From positions 1 through 61,536 of the forward strand of contig CABUMF010000011.1 of assembly GCA_902492655.1 (NCBI GenBank): DNA of 61,536 bases. The letters are read 5' to 3'. This document shows positions 1 through 7,518 of the stretch, piece by piece (position 1 is the first letter of the stretch; every line of letters starts with the position of its first letter). Under the pieces are notes generated by a model. That model worked only from the letters and a program-made list of their open reading frames with translations, made no database searches and was not told where the DNA came from. Origin of the DNA: an uncultured Eubacteriales bacterium. Lineage in GTDB: Bacteria; Bacillota; Clostridia; HGM11514. The position numbers were made by a program, and so were the translations under genes.

Positions 1-43
1 CGACATAATCGAGTGCTACACCATGGAGGAAATTGAAAGATAA
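1..43 (+). CDS. infB: translation initiation factor IF-2, C-terminal end (partial)
   Basis: Only the last 13 codons and a TAA stop (41-43) are in the window, read in the frame starting at base 2. The residues DIIECYTMEEIER match the conserved end of IF-2, which closes with a GD-I/V-IE-x-[FY]-x-M-x-E-[IV]-x-R pattern. IF-2 delivers initiator tRNA to the small ribosomal subunit. The next gene is rbfA, the usual infB-rbfA order of the nusA operon, which supports the call although the fragment is short. Confidence 0.8.
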   Translation, partial: DIIECYTMEEIER

Positions 44-85
44 GCCATTTTTATTCGTTTCCCCTCATGAAAGGTTGTGATTTTT

Positions 86-460
86 ATGGCAAGAATAGAT
101 AAGATTACAAACGAAGTCAAAAGAGAGGCGGCAAATATTATCGCCTCCCTCAAGGACCCGAGGATTCCGGATGTTGTTTCGGTTGTTTCCGCAGATGTTT
201 CAAGAGATTTATCCTACGCAACAATTTATGTGAGTATGCTGGGATCGGACGAGCAAAGAGCAGAAGCGCTAAAAGGACTTAACAGTGCAAAAAGCTATGT
301 TCGCCGTGAGCTCGGAAGGCGCGTCAAGCTGAGGATAACACCCGAAGTAATTTTTAAGCTTGATGATTCCATGATTACAGGCTCGCACATTTTCGGAATA
401 ATAAACAGCTTGGATATTCCTCCTGCGGAGGAAGAATCCGAGGAGGATGATGAGGAATGA
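86..460 (+). CDS. rbfA: 30S ribosome-binding factor A
   Basis: RbfA is a small KH-fold protein that binds the 30S subunit and helps mature the 16S rRNA 5' end. The 124-residue product is the usual length. It begins MARIDKITNEVKRE and has the family core around DPRIPDVVSVVSADVSRDL and the RRELGRRVKLRITPE region. The tail is strongly acidic (EEESEEDDEE). An upstream GTG at 77 is in frame, but the AAAGG at 70-74 sits only 2 nt before it and 11 nt before the ATG at 86, so ATG is preferred. It lies 42 bp after infB and its stop overlaps the next start (ATGA at 457-460), indicating translational coupling. Confidence 0.93.
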   Translation: MARIDKITNEVKREAANIIASLKDPRIPDVVSVVSADVSRDLSYATIYVSMLGSDEQRAEALKGLNSAKSYVRRELGRRVKLRITPEVIFKLDDSMITGSHIFGIINSLDIPPAEEESEEDDEE

Positions 461-1164
461 AAAAAATACTGAGTATTATGCTTATTGGTTCCCTTGTTTT
501 CGCATTTTCGGGATGCGACAAAGAAAAAAGCAAAACCTCGTATGACGGAATCGAGGTTCAGGAAGGGCTCTATTTTGATGAAGACGGAGTTGTTCATGTA
601 GACACAGAAAAGCTTGACTATACAGCAGGTAAAAACATAGTCTGGAGCTTTGACGAGGAAACCGAAACGCTTTCTTTTGAAGGCAAGGGTGAAATTTCCG
701 AGATAAAGAACTATGCGCCTTACAAATCATTTGCCAAAAAAATTGTAATCGGCGAAGGTATTACCTCGATAGTCGATTCAGCATTTGACGGTTTTTCGAC
801 GGTTGAGGAGATTACATTTGCACCGTCGGTGGAATATATCGGAGAGTATGCGTTCAGAGGATGCATGATTGAGGAGCTCAATCTTCCCGTAAGGCTTTCT
901 CACGTCGGCAAAAAGGCGTTTTCCGACTGTACCCTTCTCTACACTGTTAACATACCGAAAAACGATACTCTGTCTGAAATTACGGACGGTGTGTTCAAAA
1001 ACTGCGCTCAGCTTCAAATAGTTTCCGTACCGTCGAACATCACATATATTGCACCGAATACATTTAATAACTGTCCGAATGTTGAAATATACGGCGAGAA
1101 AGACAGCTTTGCATATGACTATGCAATGACGGAAAATTTGAATTTTCAAAGCAAAAGCTTTTAA
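457..1164 (+). CDS. BspA-like leucine-rich repeat lipoprotein
   Basis: The product is a 235-residue membrane-anchored lipoprotein with no enzymatic motif. Residues 1-20 form a lipoprotein signal (KK, hydrophobic core, lipobox FSGC with the lipidated Cys at 20). From about residue 80 to 215 there are repeats of the LRR_5 (BspA) type, with a recurring pattern of hydrophobic-x-I-x-x-x-A-F-x-x-C (SAFDGF, YAFRGC, KAFSDC, VFKNC, NTFNNC). Such repeats form a curved beta solenoid used for binding. It overlaps rbfA by 4 nt and precedes a YbaK gene. In many Firmicutes this position after rbfA is held by a DHH phosphoesterase and truB, so the insertion is unusual. The ligand cannot be deduced. Confidence 0.8.
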   Translation: MKKILSIMLIGSLVFAFSGCDKEKSKTSYDGIEVQEGLYFDEDGVVHVDTEKLDYTAGKNIVWSFDEETETLSFEGKGEISEIKNYAPYKSFAKKIVIGEGITSIVDSAFDGFSTVEEITFAPSVEYIGEYAFRGCMIEELNLPVRLSHVGKKAFSDCTLLYTVNIPKNDTLSEITDGVFKNCAQLQIVSVPSNITYIAPNTFNNCPNVEIYGEKDSFAYDYAMTENLNFQSKSF

Positions 1165-1182
1165 CGACAAGGAGAACTGAAC

Positions 1183-1653
1183 ATGGCAGTTGAAAAGGTT
1201 AAGGAATTTTTCGGAAAGCTCGGCATGGAGGACAGAATACAGGAATTTGATGTATCCAGCGCAACCGTTGAGCTTGCCGCCGAGGCGCTTCACTGTGAGC
1301 CCTGCAGGATTGCAAAAACGCTTTCGTTCACAGTGGACGGCAATCCGATTTTGATTGTTGCCGCAGGTGACACCAAAATTGATAACCCGAAATATAAAGC
1401 GCAGTTCGGCACAAAGGCAAAAATGCTTGCTCCGGACGAGGTTCAGGCAATGATAGGTCACGCCGTTGGCGGTGTTTGTCCGTTTGCAGTAAATGACGGA
1501 GTGACGGTTTATCTTGACGAATCATTAAAAAGATTTCAAACGGTATTTCCGGCTTGCGGAAGCAGTAACAGCGCAATAGAGCTGACAATAGAGGAGCTTG
1601 AAATATTTTCCGATTACAAAGCTTGGATTGATGTTTGCAAAAACATAGGCTGA
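1183..1653 (+). CDS. YbaK/EbsC family aminoacyl-tRNA deacylase
   Basis: The 156-residue product matches the stand-alone YbaK/EbsC fold, homologous to the prolyl-tRNA synthetase editing domain, which hydrolyses mischarged tRNA. Characteristic segments are the CRIAKTLSF strand carrying the conserved Lys, an ILIVAAGD strand, and the AVGGVCPFAV segment followed by VYLDESL. The start follows an AAGGAG site ending 8-9 nt upstream. It lies 18 bp after the LRR lipoprotein and is probably in the same transcript. A 29-bp hairpin (1681-1709) just downstream could end transcription. The substrate tRNA (Cys-tRNAPro, Ala-tRNAPro or other) cannot be assigned by eye. Confidence 0.88.
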   Translation: MAVEKVKEFFGKLGMEDRIQEFDVSSATVELAAEALHCEPCRIAKTLSFTVDGNPILIVAAGDTKIDNPKYKAQFGTKAKMLAPDEVQAMIGHAVGGVCPFAVNDGVTVYLDESLKRFQTVFPACGSSNSAIELTIEELEIFSDYKAWIDVCKNIG

Positions 1654-1680
1654 TTTTTTGAAAGAATAATTTAAAAATTA

Positions 1681-1709
1681 GGGTACGGTGTAATGAAAAC
1701 ACCGTACCC
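1681..1709. repeat. 29-bp hairpin, copy 1 (identical to 6382-6410)
   Basis: This is a perfect stem-loop with an 11-bp stem (GGGTACGGTGT / ACACCGTACCC) and a 7-nt loop. The identical 29 bases recur at 6382-6410. Here it immediately precedes the left end of an IS1182-like relic. It may serve as the terminator of the ybaK transcript, although no U-tract follows because the element sits there. Confidence 0.85.
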
Positions 1710-2136
1710 GCAGACTGTCGAAAAAGTCCAGAAAAGTCTGGGCTTTTTCTTCGTTTTATGGTATAATATCCTTGGGTGATGAAATATGATGCAAAAGGAT
1801 ATGAGAACAGATATCAAGTTGAAATGATAATTATAGAGGACTTGGTACCGCACGACCATTTGTTAAGACAAATAATGCTTACCGTTGGTTTTTGGGATAT
1901 GGTTTAACAGATGAAACCCCTCACTTTTCCACTATCAGCACAACTTTCGTCACCGTTTTAATGCAGACACAATAGATAAAATATTTGCATGGATTTTAAG
2001 TGAAGCTGCACAAGCCGGATATTTGAAACCGGAAGCAGTATTCATAGACGGAACGCATATAAAAGCAAATTTTTAACAAAAACGAAGAAGAACCCGATTT
2101 TTGCTTGATGCAAATTCGGGTTCTTCGACAGTCTGC
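1710..2136 (+). mobile_element. IS1182-like element, internally deleted relic with both ends
   Basis: The 427-bp element is bounded by perfect 13-bp terminal inverted repeats, GCAGACTGTCGAA at 1710-1722 and its complement at 2124-2136. Subterminal hairpins lie inside each end: about 1721-1748 (AAAAAGTCCAGA paired with TCTGGGCTTTTT, one G-U) and about 2088-2125 (GAAGAACCCGA paired with TCGGGTTCTTC). It contains a decayed transposase (1779-2076). An IS of this type is normally about 1.6-1.8 kb, so most of the element has been lost. It is now at most mobilisable in trans. Confidence 0.8.
1779..2076 (+). pseudogene. IS1182-family transposase remnant
   Basis: Translation in pieces gives an N-terminus MKYDAKGYENRYQVEM then IEDLVPHDHLLRQ, the usual start of IS1182-type transposases. 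The frame changes near 1872 to AYRWFLGYGLTDETPHFST, and again near 1941 to NFRHRFNADTIDKIFAWI followed by FIDGTHIKANF and a TAA at 2074-2076. About 40 residues normally found between LLRQI and the AYRWFLG segment are missing, and the whole downstream catalytic DDE part is absent. A promoter-like TATAAT (1762-1767) precedes the start. The gene cannot make an active transposase. Confidence 0.8.
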
Positions 2137-2243
2137 AAGAAGCCGCAGAACCGATCAATCGCAAACCCGAACACGCAACCGGATCCATGTGTTTTATACT
2201 CAGTTACCGTTCCTCCTTAATATCTGCAAACAATTCCCTAATA

Positions 2244-2277
2244 TGTTGCAACAAGTTTTCTTGAGAGATGATATAAT
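2244..2277 (+). promoter_or_regulatory. glycyl radical operon promoter region
   Basis: An extended -10 (TG-n-TATAAT; TATAAT at 2272-2277) lies 23 nt before the enzyme start. No good -35 is present at 16-18 bp. A perfect 10-bp palindrome, TGTTGCAACA (2244-2253), lies about 18 bp upstream of the -10. A weak -35 with an upstream palindrome suggests activator control, perhaps by the AraC protein encoded at 5442-6269. That link is inference. Confidence 0.45.
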
Positions 2278-2300
2278 GTTAATATAGGGAGGCGGTAGAA

Positions 2301-4577
2301 ATGAAAGAAAAGTATATCGACATAGCAATAAATGCAACAAAAGCCTATCAAAAATACAAATGTGCAAACCCGGCCATCCGGGAAGTAATGTTTCAAAAGG
2401 AACTTTATCCATCTCTTTTGCTACCCATCGAGGAAGGAGATTTATTCGCCGGAAGAATTGCGGAATACTACGGTGAATTTCTGCCGGTTGACTTCAATTC
2501 CAAGGCAGTCGCCCAAATCGGGTACAAAATGTGTCCTGCAACAATAAAAGAATTGGCGCACCGCTATCCACACCGTAAGGATGAGCTGAAAAAATTGTAT
2601 GAATTTTGGAAAACGGAAAGCACGTTTGTGAAAATCTTAAAAGAAGCGCCAAAAGAAATTCACGATTACTTCTTTCCGGCGCATGTCGGATGGGACGAAG
2701 ACGGCTATCTCCGTAAAACAGACCGAAAAGCAAAAAAGCTTGGCTCGGGATTTATCTCAGGATCATTTGATTCCCGCATTGCCGGTTTATCTGCAAATTA
2801 CGATCAGCTTCTGCAGCTCGGCATTCCGGGCTTGCTGAATAAAATACAAAAATGCAAAGCGGCAAATCCCGGACATACCGATTTTTACAGGGCGTGCGAA
2901 ATTTCAATGAAAACACTGATTCGATGCTTAAACTTCTATGCCGAGCAAGCGCTCCGGATGTCAAAAAAACAGACAGATAAGTCCCAACAAAAAAAATTTG
3001 TTGAAATGGCTGCAATTCTTACAAAGCTATGTACCGATAAACCGGGAACCCTGAAAGAGGCAATGCAGCTTATGCTGATATATGCCGTGTTGATGCGAGC
3101 AGACAGCTACGGCAGAATGGACGTTTATCTCGGAGACTTCCTGGAAAAAGACCTTAACTGCGGCGCCTTGACCGAAGAAGAAGCGGTGCAGCTGATCATT
3201 GGGCTTTTTGATCAGCTTACATTCTTCGGCAGTGAGTACGATACCAGGATTGTAATAGGCGGTCTTGGCAGACGCAACGAAAAAAGTGCAGACAAATTTG
3301 CCCTTTTGGCAATTGAAGCCGTGGAAAGACGTCACAAGATAAAACCCGTTCTAACGCTTAGACACTACAAACAACAAAACCCACATCTTCTTGAAAAGGC
3401 AGTGGAATCCATTAGTAAAGGCTCCATCTACCCCACTCTTTACAATGACGATGCCTATGTCCCAGGGTGTATGGCGGCAATGGACATCCCCTATGACGAC
3501 GCAGTAAAATACTTTCCGCTCGGATGCGGTGAAATACTGCTTGACCATACCTCCACCGGATCGCCAAACTCCACAATACGGTTTCTGAAAGCATTGGAGG
3601 CCGCACTTCACGACGGACATGACGGCGCAGACGGTAATAGAATCGGCATCAGCACCGGGGCAGTGGAGGAATTTACAGATTACGGAAAGCTCGAAAACGC
3701 ATATTTTAAACAAGTACGTGCAGCGCTTGAAAAGGATATCAACATTCATATCTGGAACAGAAAAATAGCGGCGCGGGAAACCGCTTTTGTTCTTCAAAGC
3801 ATTCTTTTTGACGATTGCCTCAAGAGAGGAAAAAGCATCTTTGACGGCGGCATCAAGTATTTTGGCGCAAACATCGAAGGGTTTGGTATCACAAACACCG
3901 CCAATGCACTTGCCGCCATCAAAGAACTGGTCTATGACGAAAAGCGGTTTACACTGCGCCGGCTTGTCCATATTCTCGACTCAAACTTTGAAGGATACGA
4001 AGAAGAGAGAAAGCTGATGCTGTCCGCTCCAAAATACGGAAACAACCTCAGCTATGTCGATGAAATCAAAACCCGCATAGAAAAATTTGCAAATGATACA
4101 GCGCATGAAATTGGAAAAAAATCGGAGCTTTCCTACTACACAATTGCAAATGTAAACCCCGGCGGGATCAGAATAGGCCCGTCAATTGCGGCAAGTGCAG
4201 ACGGAAGAATGTGCGGCGAACCGATGGCGGTAGGTAATTCAAGTATGCCCGGCACCGATAAAAACGGCATTACCGCAATGCTCCTGTCCTGTGCAAAAAT
4301 TGACCCATGTAACGGTGGAGCTGTCACGAATGTTAATATTTCAAAGGAAACCATCAGCAGTAATCCTGAAAAATTTGCAGAGCTGATCAAAGCATACTTT
4401 AATGCCGGAGGGCTGCAGCTTAACATCAACTGTTTCTCAAAGGGGGATCTTGAAACGGCGCTCATCCATCCGGAAGAATATCAAAACCTGATTGTACGTG
4501 TAAGCGGGTTTTCTGCCCGATTTATCGACCTCGACAAGGTCACTCAAAAACACATAATGGAAAGGACGCTTTTTTGA
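2301..4577 (+). CDS. glycyl radical enzyme of unassigned function (PFL-like)
   Basis: A 758-residue glycyl radical enzyme. The C-terminal radical loop reads RVSGFSARF with the radical-bearing Gly at residue 736, and the family end QKHIMERTLF follows. The thiyl-radical Cys is residue 409 in LGCGEILLDH, with Glu411 two residues on. Most dehydratases and lyases of the family (CutC, HypD, glycerol dehydratase) have GCVE here, so GCGE is atypical and blocks a confident substrate call. The start has a strong AGGGAGG site (2286-2292). The stop overlaps the activase start (TGATG). No microcompartment or transporter genes are adjacent. It probably performs an anaerobic C-C, C-O or C-N cleavage or dehydration in the cytosol. 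Confidence 0.88.
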   Translation: MKEKYIDIAINATKAYQKYKCANPAIREVMFQKELYPSLLLPIEEGDLFAGRIAEYYGEFLPVDFNSKAVAQIGYKMCPATIKELAHRYPHRKDELKKLYEFWKTESTFVKILKEAPKEIHDYFFPAHVGWDEDGYLRKTDRKAKKLGSGFISGSFDSRIAGLSANYDQLLQLGIPGLLNKIQKCKAANPGHTDFYRACEISMKTLIRCLNFYAEQALRMSKKQTDKSQQKKFVEMAAILTKLCTDKPGTLKEAMQLMLIYAVLMRADSYGRMDVYLGDFLEKDLNCGALTEEEAVQLIIGLFDQLTFFGSEYDTRIVIGGLGRRNEKSADKFALLAIEAVERRHKIKPVLTLRHYKQQNPHLLEKAVESISKGSIYPTLYNDDAYVPGCMAAMDIPYDDAVKYFPLGCGEILLDHTSTGSPNSTIRFLKALEAALHDGHDGADGNRIGISTGAVEEFTDYGKLENAYFKQVRAALEKDINIHIWNRKIAARETAFVLQSILFDDCLKRGKSIFDGGIKYFGANIEGFGITNTANALAAIKELVYDEKRFTLRRLVHILDSNFEGYEEERKLMLSAPKYGNNLSYVDEIKTRIEKFANDTAHEIGKKSELSYYTIANVNPGGIRIGPSIAASADGRMCGEPMAVGNSSMPGTDKNGITAMLLSCAKIDPCNGGAVTNVNISKETISSNPEKFAELIKAYFNAGGLQLNINCFSKGDLETALIHPEEYQNLIVRVSGFSARFIDLDKVTQKHIMERTLF

Positions 4578-5401
4578 TGAAAGCCGAAATATTTGATATT
4601 CAAAGAGGCTCGTTTGTAGACGGCCCCGGTATAAGAACAACCATTTTTTTTAAAGGCTGCAACCTGAACTGCCTTTGGTGCCACAACCCGGAAGGAATCA
4701 GCCAGGGGCGGTGCATGAGCATTTCAAAGGCACTTTGTACCGAATGCGGCTTGTGCAAAAAAATCTGTCAAAGGGAAAAGTGTATTTTCTGCGAAAAATG
4801 CGTGAAATCTTGCCCTAACGCTGCAAGAAAAGTGATTGGAAGAGAGATCGAAGAGGGCGAATTATTAAAAATCGTTTCAGAGGATAAGGTGTTTTATCAA
4901 TCGGCGGGGGGAGTAACCGTTTCGGGCGGCGAATGCATGCTGCAATATAAATTTCTCGAATCATTTTTAAACGGCTGCCACAAAAGCAAGATTCACACCG
5001 CAGTTGATACCGCAGGCGCAGTTCCGTGGGATCATTTTGAAAAAGTACTCCCCTATACGGATTTATTTCTGTATGATGTCAAGTGCATTTCTCCGCATTT
5101 ACACAAGCAGTTCACCGGTATGGACAACAGTATCATTCTGCTTAACCTAAAAAGGCTCAAAAATGCTCGTGCGCAAATTCATGTGCGCATACCGCTGATT
5201 CCGGGATTTAACGACAATGATGACGAAATGAAGAAAATTGCTGATTTTCTGAACGGTATTATGCCGAAAAAAATTGAGCTTCTCCCCTATCACACTATGG
5301 GTATCGGCAAGGCGGAGTCAATCGGTAAAAAACCGATTCGGTTTAAAATTCCCACCAGTGATATCCTCGCCAAATACAAAAAATATTTTGAACAGTTGTA
5401 A
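4577..5401 (+). CDS. glycyl radical enzyme activating enzyme (radical SAM)
   Basis: The product uses S-adenosylmethionine and a [4Fe-4S] cluster to install the glycyl radical on its partner, the preceding gene product. The radical SAM motif is C-N-L-N-C-L-W-C (CxxxCxxC) near residues 28-35. It is followed by a ferredoxin-like insert with two CxxCxxCxxxC clusters (CTECGLCKKIC and CIFCEKCVKSC), as in PflC/YjjW-type and dehydratase activases rather than PflA. The VTVSGGECMLQ segment matches the SAM-binding GGE motif. ATG 4577 overlaps the upstream TGA by one base. An in-frame TTG at 4574 is less likely. The product is 274 residues, a usual length. Confidence 0.92.
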   Translation: MKAEIFDIQRGSFVDGPGIRTTIFFKGCNLNCLWCHNPEGISQGRCMSISKALCTECGLCKKICQREKCIFCEKCVKSCPNAARKVIGREIEEGELLKIVSEDKVFYQSAGGVTVSGGECMLQYKFLESFLNGCHKSKIHTAVDTAGAVPWDHFEKVLPYTDLFLYDVKCISPHLHKQFTGMDNSIILLNLKRLKNARAQIHVRIPLIPGFNDNDDEMKKIADFLNGIMPKKIELLPYHTMGIGKAESIGKKPIRFKIPTSDILAKYKKYFEQL

Positions 5402-5424
5402 TTGCGAAAAAAATCTGTTATAAT
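5396..5424 (+). promoter_or_regulatory. promoter of the AraC regulator
   Basis: TTGTAA (5396-5401) and TATAAT (5419-5424) are separated by 17 bp. The -35 overlaps the activase stop codon. It would give the regulator its own transcript with a very short leader. Confidence 0.55.
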
Positions 5425-5441
5425 AATTCTTGGGTGATCAA

Positions 5442-6269
5442 ATGAAAAAATATCAAAAAGTTGCGTGCCTTAATCTGCCGGACTCATCGCTGCACTATAA
5501 AAAATACACGGTATCGTCTTCGTGCCGCCCCCATATGCACAGATTTTACGAAATCGAGCTAATAGAAAGCGGCAGCGGCGTTCATATAATAAACGGCATA
5601 AAATACCCGTACCAAAAGGGAACAATGTACCTTTTAAGACCCACCGATTTGCACGAAATCATCATAGAAACACCATCGGTCAACCACCTTTTGCAAATCC
5701 CGGTATGCACTATGCCGAAAGTTATTATTGAATTAATCAACTCGTCAACACATATTTATGCGGCAACGCTGAACAATGAGCAATCCAAGTTTTATGAAAT
5801 GCTGTTTGACTCACTGAAGGAAATTACGCCCGCTCACGGAAAACTTGATTTACAGCTTAGTATAAACATCTTTTCCGCCATTTCGCTGTCATTTTTGAAG
5901 CTTGAATTTTCGAAAGAAAGCGATATGGTCGTGACAGGCAACTCCAAAGTACACGGCATCATAGAATATATTCAGGGCAATTTCACAAAAAATATCAGTC
6001 TTTCCGACTTGGCGAATCACATGTTCCTGAACAAAAACTATTTATCATCCATGTTCACAAAATATACCGGCATTACCGTTACCGAATATATCAGGAGAAT
6101 GCGGCTCGACTACGCCTATCTGCTGTGCCTGACAACGGAATATTCCAGCTCACAAATCGGAGATATGTGCGGATATCACTCGGCTTCCAACTTCCTTCGT
6201 GACTTTAAAAACAGATATCACGTCTCACCCATGTCGGTAAGAAAAGCAAATGAGAATCAGCAAAACTGA
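5442..6269 (+). CDS. AraC family transcriptional regulator
   Basis: A 275-residue regulator with an N-terminal cupin-like sensor domain (HRFYEIELIESGSGVHIING, then a YLLRPTDLHEI segment) and a C-terminal double helix-turn-helix (about residues 170-270; ISLSDLANHMFLNKNYLSS for the first helix pair and the IGDMCGYHSASNFLRDFKN signature for the second). It follows the glycyl radical enzyme and activase on the same strand with its own promoter, so it most likely senses their substrate and controls that operon. ATG 5442 is preferred over an in-frame TTG at 5430; the ribosome site is weak. Downstream lies a 16-bp hairpin (6295-6332). Confidence 0.87.
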   Translation: MKKYQKVACLNLPDSSLHYKKYTVSSSCRPHMHRFYEIELIESGSGVHIINGIKYPYQKGTMYLLRPTDLHEIIIETPSVNHLLQIPVCTMPKVIIELINSSTHIYAATLNNEQSKFYEMLFDSLKEITPAHGKLDLQLSINIFSAISLSFLKLEFSKESDMVVTGNSKVHGIIEYIQGNFTKNISLSDLANHMFLNKNYLSSMFTKYTGITVTEYIRRMRLDYAYLLCLTTEYSSSQIGDMCGYHSASNFLRDFKNRYHVSPMSVRKANENQQN

Positions 6270-6294
6270 AAAGTGCAAAAAAATCCTTAAATAA

Positions 6295-6332
6295 CAGCAA
6301 GAAGCCGCCCGATTTTGGGCGGCTTCTTGCTG
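6295..6332 (+). terminator. strong hairpin after the AraC gene
   Basis: A 16-bp perfect stem (CAGCAAGAAGCCGCCC and its complement) with loop GATTTT. The GCAAGAAGCCGC part also occurs at 2135-2146, directly beyond the right end of the IS relic. There is no long U-tract, so termination is plausible but not certain. Confidence 0.5.
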
Positions 6333-6333
6333 C

Positions 6334-6379
6334 ATACTGTCGAAAAAGTCCAGAAAAGTCTGGGCTTTTTCGACAGTAT
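6334..6379. mobile_element. 46-bp IS1182-like end relic (palindrome)
   Basis: A 20-bp-arm palindrome that begins ATACTGTCGAAAAAG and ends with its complement, with CCAGAAAAGTCTGG in the centre. Its first half is the same sequence as the left end of the IS relic at 1712-1748. It looks like the terminal hairpin of that element left behind without any interior, or a minimal MITE. Confidence 0.6.
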
Positions 6380-6381
6380 GA

Positions 6382-6410
6382 GGGTACGGTGTAATGAAAA
6401 CACCGTACCC
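6382..6410. repeat. 29-bp hairpin, copy 2 (identical to 1681-1709)
   Basis: All 29 bases are identical to the copy at 1681-1709 and in the same orientation. It again sits within 3 nt of an IS1182-like end. Together the two copies bracket the glycyl radical cluster. Confidence 0.85.
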
Positions 6411-6468
6411 GTTTGTTAACAGCTTATTTTTTCCGGCGGTGCGAAAAAACATTGCCGAGTTTTTTATG

Positions 6469-7437
6469 TTATTTTTCAACCTTTGCCCCGAGTATTTCCG
6501 TATAGAAATCTACGGGAACATACATTCTGTCCTCAACTAAAATCGGTGCTGCGGAGAGCTCCTGAGGCATCATTTTTGCTTTGGTGTACTGATTTACGCC
6601 CGTATTGAACGAAACGCCCATCGGAACGGTTCCTACAGTTACAGACTTAAGAGTATCGTCCCAGTTAACATCATATCCGAGAGCTTCTGATACCGATCTT
6701 ACGGGAAGATATTCAATGCCGTCTTTGTTGTACGGGTCTGCAAAACAGCTGTTATCGTTAATGCTGATTGTATAGAGCGGCTTGTTGACATCGGAATCCT
6801 CTTTAACGGAGGATACAAGAATTATCTTTTCGGGATTCATAAGCGCAGGAATGCTCATTGTCATAATCTTTGAAAAAACAAGAACCTTGGAGCCTTCGGT
6901 TATATCCTCTGCAAATACTGCTTGGCGAGTCTTAAACGGAGCATATTCTGTGTTATCGGAAATGCTTATCTTATACATTCCGTCCTTGGAATAACCGTAT
7001 TTTCCGTTTTCATTAGTTTCGATTTCGGAGATTTCCATATAAATCGGTGCATCTAAGTCGCCGTCGTGCTTTATAATTGCGTAAGTGTTTACCTGAGCGG
7101 GTATGCTCCTTGTTTCAGCCGCAGAAGCGTACACAATAACAGAGTCGCCCTCGCTAAGTTCCGAAATTCCCATGGGTATTCCGTCCTTATCGGAAAAAAT
7201 CGTTTCTTCCGAAGTGTTCAATATGTAGTCCGTTTCATCAGACTTAAATTCAACACTGTTTTCTCCAACGGAAATAATTTTACCGTCCAATACCTGAGTA
7301 TCGGAAATCTGCTCGAGTGCAACGGTTTCATTTTCGTTATCGTTTATGGGCATTACGGCTTCTTCGGCAAAAGCCGATGCAGAAAGCGTAAGCGTCATAG
7401 CCGCACTCAAAACAATTGCTGTAAATCTTTTGTTCAT
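6469..7437 (-). CDS. secreted protein with copper-amine-oxidase-like (stalk) domain
   Basis: A 322-residue exported protein of unknown function. Residues 1-24 form a signal peptide ending ASAFA. The middle (about 40-205) is a beta-rich region without a recognised family. Residues about 215-320 match the Cu_amine_oxidN1 stalk domain, with the paired signature GIEYLPVRSVSEALGYDVNW and RMYVPVDFYTEILGAKV. In Clostridia this domain is a common extracellular or peptidoglycan-associated module and does not imply oxidase activity. A GAGGTAATTATT leader precedes the ATG. It seems to be a single-gene unit between the IS relic and the SpoVAF gene. Confidence 0.82.
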   Translation of the reverse strand: MNKRFTAIVLSAAMTLTLSASAFAEEAVMPINDNENETVALEQISDTQVLDGKIISVGENSVEFKSDETDYILNTSEETIFSDKDGIPMGISELSEGDSVIVYASAAETRSIPAQVNTYAIIKHDGDLDAPIYMEISEIETNENGKYGYSKDGMYKISISDNTEYAPFKTRQAVFAEDITEGSKVLVFSKIMTMSIPALMNPEKIILVSSVKEDSDVNKPLYTISINDNSCFADPYNKDGIEYLPVRSVSEALGYDVNWDDTLKSVTVGTVPMGVSFNTGVNQYTKAKMMPQELSAAPILVEDRMYVPVDFYTEILGAKVEK

Positions 7438-7518
7438 AATAATTACCTCTTTTCATTTTGTTTTTCATATATAATACTTTTGAGAGTATAAAAAGGTTTC
7501 AAAAATTTTTAATTTTTT

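Noticed and set aside
6469..7437. Copper amine oxidase activity
   Set aside because: Only the N-terminal stalk-type domain is present; the catalytic oxidase domain is absent.
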